64,000 nucleotides of DNA from JACRCT01 sp049841135 (lineage in GTDB: Bacteria; Myxococcota; Myxococcia; Myxococcales; UBA5297). Positions 56,035-64,000 of this stretch are shown here, one piece after another. The first letter of the stretch is position 1. Each line of letters opens with the position of its first letter. Location of the stretch: positions 372,001-436,000 of the forward strand of contig JASGHK010000005.1 of NCBI GenBank assembly GCA_049841135.1. The letters run 5' to 3'. The translations under genes were made by a program, and so were the position numbers. The notes beneath the pieces are model-generated. The model had not been told where the DNA came from. It searched no databases and was given only the letters and a program-made list of their open reading frames with translations.

Positions 56035-56625
56035 TGGAACCGACCCTGGAAGTGCTCTGCCACGCCTACCTCGACGGCGACCTCTCGCAGGACGAGACGA
56101 GCGCGTTCGAGCGCGGCCTGGCCTCGCGACCCGAGCTGTCGCAGGCCCTCTCCCGCGCGGTGGCCCTGCGCGAGCTCTTCACCTCCCTGCCGCCCGTCGC
56201 GCCGCCCGAGGGCCTGGAGGCGCGCATCGCCGCCGCGCTCTCGCTCGAGACCAAAGCCAAGGCCGCGACGCGCGAGGATGCCGCGGCGGCATCCCAGCCG
56301 TCTTCCTTGAACGCGGTGCTCGCGGGTGCGGGTTGGGGGCTGCGCGGACCGGCGATGGCGCTCGAGCCCGCGGCCACGGCGGCCCGCGCGGTCGCCGCGC
56401 GCCGGCCGAGCGCACCGGAGAAGCCGCGCCGTTCGTGGTGGCGCCGCCTCAACGACCTGGGATTCCGCCGCAAGCGCCGCGTCTCGCACGCTGGGCGCGC
56501 TGCGCGAGCTGGAGCCGGTGGCGGCGGCAACGACCCGGACGCTGGGCCGGATGGTGGTGCCCGCGGAGCCGGCACCGCAGCCGCTGTGGCGGCGCGCGCT
56601 CTCGCTTGGTCGGAGGAAGGCGTGA
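56034..56625 (+). pseudogene. Putative anti-sigma factor, apparently with one extra base
   Basis: N-terminus LEVLCHAYLDGDLSQDETSA and RALS-x-ELFTSLPPVAP-type residues resemble zf-HC2-like anti-sigma domains without the full zinc motif. Up to about 56,470 the frame has GC-rich third positions. After that the same frame turns into low-bias Gly/Ala sequence, whereas the +1 frame reads SRTLGALRELEPVAAATTRT, VVPAEPAPQPLWRRALSLGR with about nine in ten G/C third positions and stops at 56,625 with a GTGA overlap to the next gene. One base removed gives 197 codons. Read literally, the frame runs on as a fusion with the DUF2953 protein to 57,257. Confidence 0.7.
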
Positions 56626-57257
56626 GCGTCCTCGCCGCACTCGGGCTCGGCCTGCTCGGGCTTCTGTTGGCCCTGGTGCTCGTGCCGCTGCGCGCCGTGG
56701 CGCTGGGGTCGGTGCACGACGCTTCGCCGGAGGGCGCGGTGCGGGTGGAGTGGGCCTGGGGGCTGGCCGGCTTCGAGGCCGGGACGCAGGGCAAGGCGCT
56801 GCGGCTCTTCTGGCTGCGCGTCTGGAGGTTCGCGGCCGGCTCGGGCGAGGCGAAGACGGACGACGGGACGAAGAAGCCGAAGGAGACGAAGTCGCGCGGC
56901 GAGAAGAAGAAGGGCCCGGGCGCGCTGGCCCGGCTGCGCAGCGGCGTCGAGCACAGCCCGGCGCTGCGGCGGATGGCGATGCGCCTGGCGAGGGCGCTGC
57001 ACCTGCGGCTCTCGGTGCGCGGGGTGGTCGGGACCGGCGACCCGGCGCAGACGGCGCAGCTCTTCGCGGTGCTGCTGGCCGTGCAGGAGCTGCCGGGAGT
57101 GGAGCTGGACGTTCGTCCGGACTGGCTCGACGAGGAGCTGGAGGTCGACGTGCGGGGCAGCGCCCGAGTCTGGCTCGCTGACCTGCTGGTGGTGGCGGCG
57201 GGCCTGTTGCTCGACCGCGAGAACCGGGCGGCGCTGCGGGCGATGCGCTCCGCCTAG
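56622..57257 (+). CDS. DUF2953 protein (YtfI-like)
   Basis: 211-aa protein. An N-terminal membrane helix (LAALGLGLLGLLLALVLVPL, about 4-23) is followed by DASPEGAVRVEWAWGLAGFE and a Lys/Glu-rich stretch (EAKTDDGTKKPKETKSRGEK), then HSPALRRMAMRLARALHLRL and a C-terminal VELDVRPDWLDEELEVDVRG. Order and character match DUF2953, the family of Bacillus YtfI, which is encoded next to ytfJ/gerW. GTG start at 56,622 overlaps the anti-sigma stop. The two GerW-like genes follow after 45 bases, reproducing the spore-former pair. Confidence 0.75.
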   Translation: MSVLAALGLGLLGLLLALVLVPLRAVALGSVHDASPEGAVRVEWAWGLAGFEAGTQGKALRLFWLRVWRFAAGSGEAKTDDGTKKPKETKSRGEKKKGPGALARLRSGVEHSPALRRMAMRLARALHLRLSVRGVVGTGDPAQTAQLFAVLLAVQELPGVELDVRPDWLDEELEVDVRGSARVWLADLLVVAAGLLLDRENRAALRAMRSA

Positions 57258-57302
57258 AGGCGTGGTGGTGAGGAAACGACGCAGGAACGAGAGGAGGAAG
57301 CC

Positions 57303-57590
57303 GTGGAGCAGATCAAGAAGCTGTTCGAGACGTTGCGCCAGCACCTGACCGGTGGGGCGCTCAAGGACGCCGTGGTCAGCAAGCCGCTGTCGGCGGGCGA
57401 GCGCCACGTGCTGGTGCTCTCCGAGGTCACCGTGGCGTTCGGTGGCGGCGGCGGCACCGGCGAGAGCGCGGTGGGCGGCAAGACCGCGAAGGGCGACGGC
57501 GGTGGCAGCGGCGGCGCGAGCCGGGCGAGCCCGGTGGCGGTGCTGGTGGTCGAGGGCGGCAAGGTTCGCCTCGAGAAGATCGGCAACTAA
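57303..57590 (+). CDS. YtfJ/GerW-family protein, short copy
   Basis: 95-aa protein of the GerW/YtfJ family (Pfam Spore_YtfJ). N-terminal helix EQIKKLFETLRQHLTGGALK, then AGERHVLVLSEVTVAFGGGG, a Gly-rich segment GGKTAKGDGGGSGGASRASP and the conserved end PVAVLVVEGGKVRLEKIGN. GTG start at 57,303 with AGGAAG-type site. In Bacillus this family localises to spores and is needed for germination; here the host is probably a Gram-negative, so the role must be different or ancestral. First of two tandem copies. Confidence 0.8.
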   Translation: MEQIKKLFETLRQHLTGGALKDAVVSKPLSAGERHVLVLSEVTVAFGGGGGTGESAVGGKTAKGDGGGSGGASRASPVAVLVVEGGKVRLEKIGN

Positions 57591-57601
57591 CGGAGGACGC
57601 G

Positions 57602-57976
57602 ATGAAAGAGATCCAGGACATCCTCGGCGCAGTGGGGCAGCAGGTCAGCGAAGTGGCGAGCGGCAATGCGGTGCTGGGCTCGCCCATCCAGGTCGGCAAG
57701 GTGACGGTCTACCCGATCTCGCGCATCAGCCTGGGGCTGGGCGCGGGCGGCGGCACGGGCGACGACTTCGACAAGGGCGCGGCGGCTCCGCAGCACGGCA
57801 CCGGCGGCGGCGTCGGAGGGGCGGCCAAGGCGCGCCCGGTGGCAGTGCTGGTCTTCGCCGAGGACGGCGTCAGCGTCCTGCCCATCGCCGACAGGGCCGG
57901 GAAGTTCGATCTGCTGCTCGAGAAGATCCCCGCGCTCGCCGAGCGGCTGAAGGACCTCGGCGCTGCGAAGAGCTGA
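57602..57976 (+). CDS. YtfJ/GerW-family protein, long copy
   Basis: 124-aa Spore_YtfJ family protein. KEIQDILGAVGQQVSEVASG, VLGSPIQVGKVTVYPISRIS, then LGLGAGGGTGDDFDKGAAAP and a Gly-rich loop, VAVLVFAEDGVSVLPIADRA and a C-terminal helix (FDLLLEKIPALAERLKDLG). It is closer to canonical YtfJ than the first copy. GGAGG at 57,592-57,596 gives a clear ribosome site. Last gene of the sigma/anti-sigma/DUF2953/GerW/GerW operon. Confidence 0.85.
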   Translation: MKEIQDILGAVGQQVSEVASGNAVLGSPIQVGKVTVYPISRISLGLGAGGGTGDDFDKGAAAPQHGTGGGVGGAAKARPVAVLVFAEDGVSVLPIADRAGKFDLLLEKIPALAERLKDLGAAKS

Positions 57977-58295
57977 GCGCGAATTGCGGTCGGCGCCAGA
58001 GGTGGGGCGAGTGCTCGAGCGCGCCCCGCTCTGCGCTGCTGGCCGGCCGCCCAGGACCTTCGGCGACAGATCAATGTTGCAGGCCCGAGGACCATCCTGA
58101 ATAAATTCAAGGCGTTGCAGGTCTCGCCTTCAGTCGTTCCAAGCACTTAGGTCCCAGCACCCTGGCGGCCGCCTTCGGTGGCGATGGACCTGCCCTGAGG
58201 GCTGCGGTGCGAGCCGGTGCGAGCAGGCCCCGCCGAGCGGCGTTCCGCTTTCTGCTACGCTCGGCGCCCCTCGACTCCCCGACCAGGAGCCACTC
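57977..58295. other. Intergenic region with an AT-rich patch
   Basis: 319 bases without a gene. TTGCAG (58,077-58,082) and ATAAAT (58,101-58,106) are separated by 18 bases and could be a promoter for the transporter at 58,296; the AATAAATT patch is rare in this GC-rich DNA. Evidence is weak. Confidence 0.3.
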
Positions 58296-59798
58296 ATGGC
58301 AGAAGGCAGCATCCTGCGCTCGCTCCCCAGGACGTTCTGGGTGGCGAACACGATGGAGCTCTTCGAGCGTGCGGCCTACTACGGCCTCAACTCGGTGCTC
58401 GCGGTGTACCTGTCCGGCAAGGTCGCCGAAGGCGGGCTGGGCTTCGACGAGCAGTCCGTCGGCTTCCTGCAGAGCCTGGTCTACGCCGCGACCTACGTCA
58501 TCCCCATCGTCGGCGGCGCGCTGGCGGACCGCTATGGCTACCGCCGGATGCTGATGCTGGCCTTCAGCCTGCTCGCCACCGGCTACTTCCTGGCGGGGCT
58601 CTCCAAGACCTACCTGCTGGTCTTCCTGTTCATGCTGGTGATGGCCACCGGCGCGGGCCTGTTCAAGCCCATCATCAGCGGGACCATCGCGCGGACCACC
58701 GACGAGAAGTCGAGCGGCCTGGGATTCGGCATCTACTACTGGATGATCAACGTTGGCGCGCTCATAGCGCCCATGATCGTCAGCTACCTCAAGGGCCTGT
58801 CCTGGAGCTACGTGTTCTTCGCCTCGGCGATCTACACCGGCGCAATGCTCGTGCCGGCGATCTTCATCTACAGAGACCCTCCCAAGCCGGCCAATACTCG
58901 CTCATTGCGCGAAGCCTTGTCGGGCGCTGCGGAGGTCATGAGTGACTCGCGCTTCATGTTGATGATCGTCGTCTACTCCGGCTTCTGGATCCTCTACTTC
59001 CAGAACTTCGGCACGGTGCTCTGGTACCTGCGCGACTTTGTGGACGCGACGCCCGTCAACGCCGCGGTCAACTCGGCCCTGGGTGCGGTGGGCATCCGTG
59101 CGAAGTTCTCGTTCGACGCCGAATTTGTCACCTCGCTCAACGCAGGGACCATCTTCTTTCTGCAGGCCCTCGTGAGCTGGGGTGTCGGCAAGCGCGCCGC
59201 GCTGCCGACGATGGTCACGGGAATGGCGATCGGCGCCACAGGCTTCCTCTTGCTGGCCTCGTCGCAAAACGCCTGGATCTTCATCGCCGGCATCGCCGTC
59301 TTCTCCATCGGCGAGATGACCGCCCACCCGAAGTACTACAGCTTCATCGGCCAGGTGGCGCCCGCGGACCGCAAGGCCGTGTACATGGGCTACGCCTTCC
59401 TCTACGGCGTCTTCGGCTCGCTCATCGGCTCGAACATCGGCGCGTTCGCGTACAAGAGCTTCCTCAAGCCGGCGATCGGCACGCCCGAGGCGGGCACCCG
59501 GGCGGCCATCCTGTGGGGCTCCTTCGCGGTGCTCGACCTCGTCGCGGCGCTGGGCCTGTTGCTCTTCTCGAAAAAGTTCGGCGTCGACTCGGCGGAGTCG
59601 AGGGCCAAGGCGCGCGTCGCCATGATGGTCGTCTACGGCGCGCTGGTCGCCCTGGGCCTGGCCTTCTTCGTCAGCGCCGTCACCGCCACCGAGGTGAGCT
59701 ACAAGACGGCGGTCCAGGCCGTGCTCTTCCTGCTGCTCGGATCGGGCGGGCTCTTCGTGAGCGTGCGAGCCAAGCCGAGCCCGGCGCCGGCGCAGTAG
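58296..59798 (+). CDS. POT-family (proton-dependent peptide) transporter
   Basis: 500-aa major-facilitator protein with about twelve to fourteen helices. The ExxER proton-coupling motif is in helix 1 (MELFERAAYYGLNSVLAVYL), then PIVGGALADRYGYRRMLMLA, GAGLFKPIISGTIARTTDEK and GLGFGIYYWMINVGALIAPM, in POT/PTR2 order. Later helices contain KAVYMGYAFLYGVFGSLIGS. Expected role: uptake of di/tripeptides or related compounds with protons. ATG at 58,296 follows GACCAGGAG. No peptidase gene in the neighbourhood. Confidence 0.88.
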   Translation: MAEGSILRSLPRTFWVANTMELFERAAYYGLNSVLAVYLSGKVAEGGLGFDEQSVGFLQSLVYAATYVIPIVGGALADRYGYRRMLMLAFSLLATGYFLAGLSKTYLLVFLFMLVMATGAGLFKPIISGTIARTTDEKSSGLGFGIYYWMINVGALIAPMIVSYLKGLSWSYVFFASAIYTGAMLVPAIFIYRDPPKPANTRSLREALSGAAEVMSDSRFMLMIVVYSGFWILYFQNFGTVLWYLRDFVDATPVNAAVNSALGAVGIRAKFSFDAEFVTSLNAGTIFFLQALVSWGVGKRAALPTMVTGMAIGATGFLLLASSQNAWIFIAGIAVFSIGEMTAHPKYYSFIGQVAPADRKAVYMGYAFLYGVFGSLIGSNIGAFAYKSFLKPAIGTPEAGTRAAILWGSFAVLDLVAALGLLLFSKKFGVDSAESRAKARVAMMVVYGALVALGLAFFVSAVTATEVSYKTAVQAVLFLLLGSGGLFVSVRAKPSPAPAQ

Positions 59799-59950
59799 AC
59801 GCTTCCAGATCCGCGACTGCCGCGCCCATGAAGCGCTGGCAGATCCTCATTCCACTCAGCCCGCGCAGGCGGGCTTGGCAGCCTCAGGCGCGGCTTCAGC
59901 CGCCGGCTCAGGCGCTCGTGCGACCGGCGCTGTCGCCTCGACGCGGTCCG

Positions 59951-60000
59951 GTCACTGCACTGGGCTCGAGGAGGCCCGCGCGCTCACGCTTGCGGCTCAG
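59951..60000. repeat. Copy of the ~50-bp dispersed repeat
   Basis: GTCACTGCACTGGGCTCGAG then GAGGCCCGCGCGCTCACGCT and TGCGGCTCAG; its last bases include the stop codon of the minus-strand receptor gene (59,997-59,999). Fifth copy of the family seen at 42.4-42.6 and 45.7 kb. Confidence 0.75.
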
Positions 60001-62048
60001 ACGCTGCGTGCCCGCTCGGCCGCGGCGAGCAGCCCGGCCACCACGTCCTGGACGCGGGCCGCGGCGTCGTCCGCGTCCTTCTGGGCCTGCCCCGTGCCAG
60101 CCGCCAGGGTGTCGAGGACGCGCAGCGCCTCCAGCACCTCGTGGACGCCGGTGTCCTGCTGGCTGATGGCCGTGGCGATGTCCCGGGCCTCGGCGCCGGC
60201 CGCGGTCGCGATGTTGGCGATCTCTCGCAGCTGGTCTCCGCTGCTGCGGATGCGCGCGACGACCGACTCCACCTCGCGCGCGCCGCCGTCGGCCAGACGC
60301 ACGGTCTCGGTGACGGCGTGGTGGATGTCCTTGAGCGCGCGGGAGACCTGCTCCGCCGAGGCCGAGGAGGCCTCGGCCAGGCGCCGCAGCTCGCGGGCGA
60401 CCACGCCGAATCCACGGCCCATCTCGCCGGCCCGCGCCGCCTCGAGCCCCGCGTTGAGCGCCATCAGCCGCGACTGGGCGGCCAGGTCCTTGACCGCCGC
60501 CACCACGCCCACCAGCTCCTCGGACTGGGCCCCCAGCGACGCGGCCTGGTGCGCCGTCGCCCCCACCGCCACCTTGACCGCGTCGAGCCCCGAGAACGTC
60601 GCCGAGATGGCCTCGTCGCTGGCCTTGCCCGCCGCCTCGGCGCGCGCCGCGCCTCCCAGCACCGACTCCGCCCGCGACTTGGCGACGCTGGAGGCCTGGC
60701 CGATCTCGCTGGTGGTCGCCTGGGCCTCCACCAGAGCCTGGCTCTGGCGGCCCAGCGCGTCCGCCTGGCTCGCCGCAGCGTTTCGCAGCCCCGTGACGGC
60801 TTCCCCCAACCGCTTCGCCCATCCGCCGAGGTCCTCGGCAAACCTTCGGACATCGGCTTCGCGCGCGCCCAGCAGCTCCGCCTGGTCCCGGCTCTTCTTG
60901 GACAGAAGAACGTAGCGGCGCACGAGGATCGCCATGTTCGCGGTGATGGACGCCGCCGCCCCCAGCACGAAGACCCCGCCGTTGCGCCCGGCCGTGAAGG
61001 CGGTCACCAGCTCGATGGCGATGGACACCAGGAAGATACCCATGCCGACGACGAAGTAACGGGCCTCGCGGTTGCCTTGGCGCGCCTCCACCAGGCTCAC
61101 CCACGAAGCCGCGACCGCCACCGGGAAGGCGAGGAACGCCCAGGGGAACAGGACGTAGAACATCGGGGCGCCCGACAGGATGAGCCCCGAGCAGAGGACG
61201 GCGGCGAAGGTCGCGACGTAGCCCAGCTTCACCAGCCACGGCCGCCGGCGCGAGCTGACCGCCGAGGAGACGAACCCCACCAGCGAGGGCGGGATGAGGA
61301 ACGCCGCCAGCATCACGCCGTAGTACATCGCCCGCGGCGCGCCGAAGAGGGCCGCCAGGAAGTCGTCCTCGAACAGGATGTAGAGCCCGGTGGAGAGCGA
61401 CATCCCGGTGAAGCCCAGGAAGGTCCGCTCGCGCCGCGCGATCGAGAAGCCCAGGAACACCAGGCCGATGAGCACCGCCAGGGTCCCCACCATCACCGAG
61501 GGCAGGCCCTTGCGCCCCAACCCCGCCAGGAGCTCGGCCCGCTCGCCCAGCCTCGGCGCCTCCACCTTGATCGCGATCGTCGCCTGGATCCGAACCAGCA
61601 GGGTGCCCCCCAGCGCCACGGTCGGGATGGGGATGAGCAGTCCTTCCTGGTAGGGAGGCTTGACCCAGCCGCCCGGGACGATGACGCCCGCGCGGTACTC
61701 CAGGTTGCCCGAGGAATAGACCTCGATGGCGCCGCCGGAGACCCCCGGGAAGAACAGCGCCGGGTCGCGCAGGGGCCTCTCGGGGCGCGGCACGGGAATC
61801 GCCATCCACAAGAGGCCGTCCGCGGAAGGGCGATCGGAGTCGAACTCCCTGCCGTACTTGCAGGGCGAAAGGGTCTCGATGAATGCGGCCTCGTCGAACG
61901 CGGGCTGCCCGGGGAGCACTGCGGGGTCGCCCCAGCGGCAGCGCGGGCCCGGCGCAGCCTCGGCCGCCGCCGCCCCGGTCGGAGCCAACGAGACGGCGGT
62001 GGACAGGGCGAAGCCTACGACTGCGAAGCTGGGAAGAAGGCGGTGCAT
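59997..62048 (-). CDS. Membrane receptor: 7TM-DISM region with methyl-accepting chemotaxis signalling domain
   Basis: 683-aa protein. A signal peptide (FAVVGFALSTAVSLAPTGAA) precedes an extracytoplasmic region (about 25-190) with a 7TMR-DISM extracellular-type beta sandwich (GLLWMAIPVPRPERPLRDPA). Seven hydrophobic helices (about 190-395) follow, then a cytoplasmic coiled coil and an MCP signalling domain (about 420-680) with the hairpin tip AQSRLMALNAGLEAARAGEM. The ATG at 62,046-62,048 was chosen because a signal peptide follows; an earlier ATG exists at 62,129. No che genes are adjacent, so its pathway is unknown. Confidence 0.85.
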   Translation of the reverse strand: MHRLLPSFAVVGFALSTAVSLAPTGAAAAEAAPGPRCRWGDPAVLPGQPAFDEAAFIETLSPCKYGREFDSDRPSADGLLWMAIPVPRPERPLRDPALFFPGVSGGAIEVYSSGNLEYRAGVIVPGGWVKPPYQEGLLIPIPTVALGGTLLVRIQATIAIKVEAPRLGERAELLAGLGRKGLPSVMVGTLAVLIGLVFLGFSIARRERTFLGFTGMSLSTGLYILFEDDFLAALFGAPRAMYYGVMLAAFLIPPSLVGFVSSAVSSRRRPWLVKLGYVATFAAVLCSGLILSGAPMFYVLFPWAFLAFPVAVAASWVSLVEARQGNREARYFVVGMGIFLVSIAIELVTAFTAGRNGGVFVLGAAASITANMAILVRRYVLLSKKSRDQAELLGAREADVRRFAEDLGGWAKRLGEAVTGLRNAAASQADALGRQSQALVEAQATTSEIGQASSVAKSRAESVLGGAARAEAAGKASDEAISATFSGLDAVKVAVGATAHQAASLGAQSEELVGVVAAVKDLAAQSRLMALNAGLEAARAGEMGRGFGVVARELRRLAEASSASAEQVSRALKDIHHAVTETVRLADGGAREVESVVARIRSSGDQLREIANIATAAGAEARDIATAISQQDTGVHEVLEALRVLDTLAAGTGQAQKDADDAAARVQDVVAGLLAAAERARSV

Positions 62049-62518
62049 CGGGCTGCCGGAATCATAGCCGCGGGGGCCGTGTCGGGGAGAAGTCTTCGAC
62101 CCGGCCCATGAGTTCGTCGGCCCCTCCAACGCGGCCCCGTGGGAGAGAGCGCCCCCCAGCTCGCTCGCCGCCTAGGCCTGAGACCCGCCTTGGCTTCTGC
62201 TTCTTCCTTCCCGCTCCCTTCGAGTGACCTCGCCTCAACGGCCCGACGACTGCGGAGCGCGAGGGCGAACCCGAGTGGTGCCATCAGCGAGCCAGAGCCT
62301 CGAACTGGCACCGAAGCCGGAGAAGCCGTTCTTGGCGACCTTGGTCCCTTGGCGACCTTGGCGGTTCAAGATGCTCCCGCCGGCGGCCTTCCCGCGCGCC
62401 TCAGCTGCTCGCTTCGGTGAGGGCCCCGATGCGGAGGCACCACGTGGAAGCACGTGGAAGCCGGGCACTCCCCAGCGCCTCCGAGGTATCCTCCCCGCCG
62501 CCCTCCCGGAGACCCGCC
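62049..62518. other. Intergenic region with two repeat fragments
   Basis: 470 bases. At 62,329-62,370 CTTGGCGACCTTGGTCCCTT and GGCGACCTTGGCGGTTCAAG form a short internal repeat of the kind (CGCCAAGG) found dispersed in many genomes. At 62,437-62,486 CACGTGGAAGCACGTGGAAG and GCCGGGCACTCCCCAGCGCC are a degenerate unit of the hairpin family of the 32.7 and 45 kb arrays. No gene recognised. Confidence 0.5.
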
Positions 62519-63016
62519 ATGCGCGAGATCGACTTCAGAGACGTTCACCTGCACCCCTTCCAGCTCCTCGACGAAGAGTGGGCCGTCCTCGTCGCCGGAC
62601 GCGACGCACCCAACCCGATGACCGTCTCCTGGGGCGGCTTCGGGACGATCTGGAACCGCCCGGTGGTCACGGTCTACGTCCGGCCGACGCGGCACACCTA
62701 CGGCCTGCTGAACGCCCATCCCGAGTTCACCCTCAACTTCCTGCCCGAGACCCACCGCCCGGCCCTCGACGTCTGCGGCAAGCTCAGCGGCCGGGACCAC
62801 GACAAGTGGTCGGCCTCGAAGCTGACCCGCGAACCGTCGCTGGCCGTCGCCGTTCCGCGCGTGGCTCAGGCGCGGCTCGCCTTCGAGTGCAAGCTCCTCT
62901 CGAGCTTCGACTTCGACCCGGCGCGCTTCACCGACCCGTCCATCCTCGCGCTGTACCCGAAGAAGGACTTCCACCGCGCCTACGTGGGACAGGTGGTCAA
63001 GACGTTCGTCTCCTGA
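62519..63016 (+). CDS. Flavin reductase-like FMN-binding protein
   Basis: 165-aa protein of the flavin reductase-like/FMN-binding split barrel family. It has FQLLDEEWAVLVAGRDAPNP, then MTVSWGGFGTIWNRPVVTVY and VRPTRHTYGLLNAHPEFTLN, characteristic of this family (NPMTVSWGG near residue 34). The start ATG 62,519 has GGAG eight bases before it; the longer in-frame reading enters repeat DNA. Probably a homodimer that binds FMN; NAD(P)H-dependent reduction is likely but not shown. It is unlinked to a monooxygenase gene. Confidence 0.85.
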   Translation: MREIDFRDVHLHPFQLLDEEWAVLVAGRDAPNPMTVSWGGFGTIWNRPVVTVYVRPTRHTYGLLNAHPEFTLNFLPETHRPALDVCGKLSGRDHDKWSASKLTREPSLAVAVPRVAQARLAFECKLLSSFDFDPARFTDPSILALYPKKDFHRAYVGQVVKTFVS

Positions 63017-63027
63017 GCTGCCGCCGC

Positions 63028-64000
63028 ATGCCCCGCCGCCCGCCCCGCGTCGTCCTCGCCGCCCTCGCCGGCTTCCTGGCCGCCGCTCCCGTCCTCGCGC
63101 GCGCCGCCGAAGCGCCGCCGCCCCCGGTGACGGTGGCGGCCTACGACTTCACGACCAGCGTCCCGGACGCCGAGGCCAAGGCCCGTGCCCTGGGCGTGCT
63201 GGTGGTGACCCGGCTGGCGCAGCGGCCGCGGGTGCGCATCGTCGGCGAGGAGCAGGTGCGCGCGGCCATCGACCTCGCCCGGGCCCGCGCGCTGGCCTTG
63301 GGCGAGTCGGATCCCGGGACGGTGCCGCCGCTCGTCGAGGCCACGGTCGGGCTGGGCGGGAGCTACGAGCTCTTCGGCGAGCGCCGGGTGCTGACCGCGG
63401 TGACCTTCGACGCCCGGACCGCGAAGGACCTGCACCGCTTCCGGGTCGACGCGCCCTCCGACGACGATCTACCGGCGGCGGCCGACCGGCTGGGCGACCA
63501 GATCGCGCAGTCGCTGGGCCTGTCGCCTGCCGAGGCGGACGCCGAGCTGGTGAGCAGCATGCACCTCATCGGCGGGCCGGTGGTGCTGCTCAACGTCAAG
63601 CTCGGCTCGACCTTCGCGGGCCTCGAAGGCTTCTCGGTCGACGCCTTCACGCTGCGCTTCGACCTGGAGGGCGAGGTCGTCCTGACCAGCTGGCTGCACG
63701 GCTACCTGGAGATCGGCCTGCTGGTGGGCCAGGCCAAGAGCAACACCACCCAGGCCGAGGGGACGTTCTCCATCGTGCCGGCCGGCACCGGCCTCAAGTT
63801 CGTCTTCCGTTCGGACGCGGCGCTGCGGCCCTTCGTGGGCCTGGGCTTCGGGCTCGCCTACTTCACGGCCCTGCTCGACTCGAGCAAGAAGGTCGCCTTC
63901 CGCGGCGACTTGACCACCGGCGTCAACTGGATGGCCTGGGAGCGGGTGGGGCTTGTGGCGGAGCTGCGCGCCAGCCTCGACACCGGCCTCACCTACGGGT
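63028..64000 (+). CDS. Exported protein, probably outer-membrane barrel (partial, 3' end outside window)
   Basis: Open to the right edge, 324 visible codons. From ATG 63,028: a signal peptide (VVLAALAGFLAAAPVLARAA, cut near residue 27). Then an alpha/beta periplasmic segment (VAAYDFTTSVPDAEAKARAL, LAQRPRVRIVGEEQVRAAID, YELFGERRVLTAVTFDARTA), which recalls TolB/FlgO-like domains that measure a combined list of values. From about residue 190 alternating hydrophobic strands (LHGYLEIGLLVGQAKSN, LRPFVGLGFGLAYFTALLDS) look like an outer-membrane beta-barrel. Neither family is certain. Eleven bases after the flavin reductase gene, so co-transcription is likely. Confidence 0.7.
   Translation, partial: MPRRPPRVVLAALAGFLAAAPVLARAAEAPPPPVTVAAYDFTTSVPDAEAKARALGVLVVTRLAQRPRVRIVGEEQVRAAIDLARARALALGESDPGTVPPLVEATVGLGGSYELFGERRVLTAVTFDARTAKDLHRFRVDAPSDDDLPAAADRLGDQIAQSLGLSPAEADAELVSSMHLIGGPVVLLNVKLGSTFAGLEGFSVDAFTLRFDLEGEVVLTSWLHGYLEIGLLVGQAKSNTTQAEGTFSIVPAGTGLKFVFRSDAALRPFVGLGFGLAYFTALLDSSKKVAFRGDLTTGVNWMAWERVGLVAELRASLDTGLTYG

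Noticed and set aside
60141..62111. Plus-strand 656-aa gene
   Set aside because: Antisense to the 7TM-DISM/MCP receptor; composition is Arg/His/Gly-rich as expected for antisense of GC-rich coding DNA.
62365..62372. tRNA T-loop-like GGTTCAAG
   Set aside because: No cloverleaf can be formed around it; it belongs to a short dispersed repeat.

Overview
The window looks like chromosomal DNA from a high-GC Gram-negative bacterium, most probably a member of the Myxococcota. This rests on very GC-rich third codon positions, a secreted protein built of cysteine/aspartate MopE-type repeats, a TatT-type TRAP transporter, many GTG/TTG starts and abundant hairpin-forming intergenic repeats. It is an inference; no 16S or other marker gene is present.

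Left third (1-19,028, all minus strand): one long, tightly packed, translationally coupled operon for a Wzx/Wzy-dependent surface polysaccharide. It reads from about 19.0 kb leftward: a Wzc-type chain-length regulator/tyrosine kinase (split by a frame break), a GT4-FkbM fusion, a GT2, a GT10 fucosyltransferase-like enzyme, a Wzx flippase, a Wzy polymerase/ligase, several GT4 enzymes, a hexapeptide acyltransferase, methyltransferases, an ATP-grasp ligase and the initiating sugar-phosphate transferase at the left edge. No outer-membrane export gene is visible. A sigma70-like promoter can be proposed at 19,167-19,195.

19.5-28.4 kb: a patch of uncharacterised genes in which four of seven have single-base frame breaks. 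It includes a nucleotidyltransferase with a small partner gene, an Rpn/PD-(D/E)XK nuclease, two large proteins of unknown function and a lipoprotein. 28.8-32.7 kb is a TRAP transporter operon (TatT, DctP, fused DctQM).

32.7-35.9 kb: two oppositely oriented arrays of hairpin repeats. A complete 2.47-kb Tn5-like IS4-family element carrying a DUF4338 (DruA-like) gene has inserted precisely into the hairpin of one unit; inverted repeats and the target duplication can both be read. Related arrays occur at 45.1-45.56 kb, and at least three other dispersed repeat families lie at gene ends.

36-63 kb: housekeeping and accessory genes in small units: PAS histidine kinase, SDR, methyltransferase, SSS symporter, alpha/beta hydrolase, PlsC-like acyltransferase, histidine phosphatase, two PH-domain membrane proteins, Uma2 nuclease, the MopE-repeat/choice-of-anchor L-like lipoprotein, a Crp-ferredoxin-DUF4405 redox unit, a 42-copy heptamer minisatellite, RtcB, an ECF sigma operon that includes DUF2953 and two YtfJ/GerW-type proteins (a spore-former gene pair), a POT-family transporter, a 7TM-DISM/MCP receptor, a flavin reductase-like protein and a truncated outer-membrane-like protein at the right edge.

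At least ten single-base frame breaks are visible; removing or adding one base restores family-like sequence and an exact codon count in each case. Whether they are assembly errors or real lesions cannot be decided from the sequence alone.
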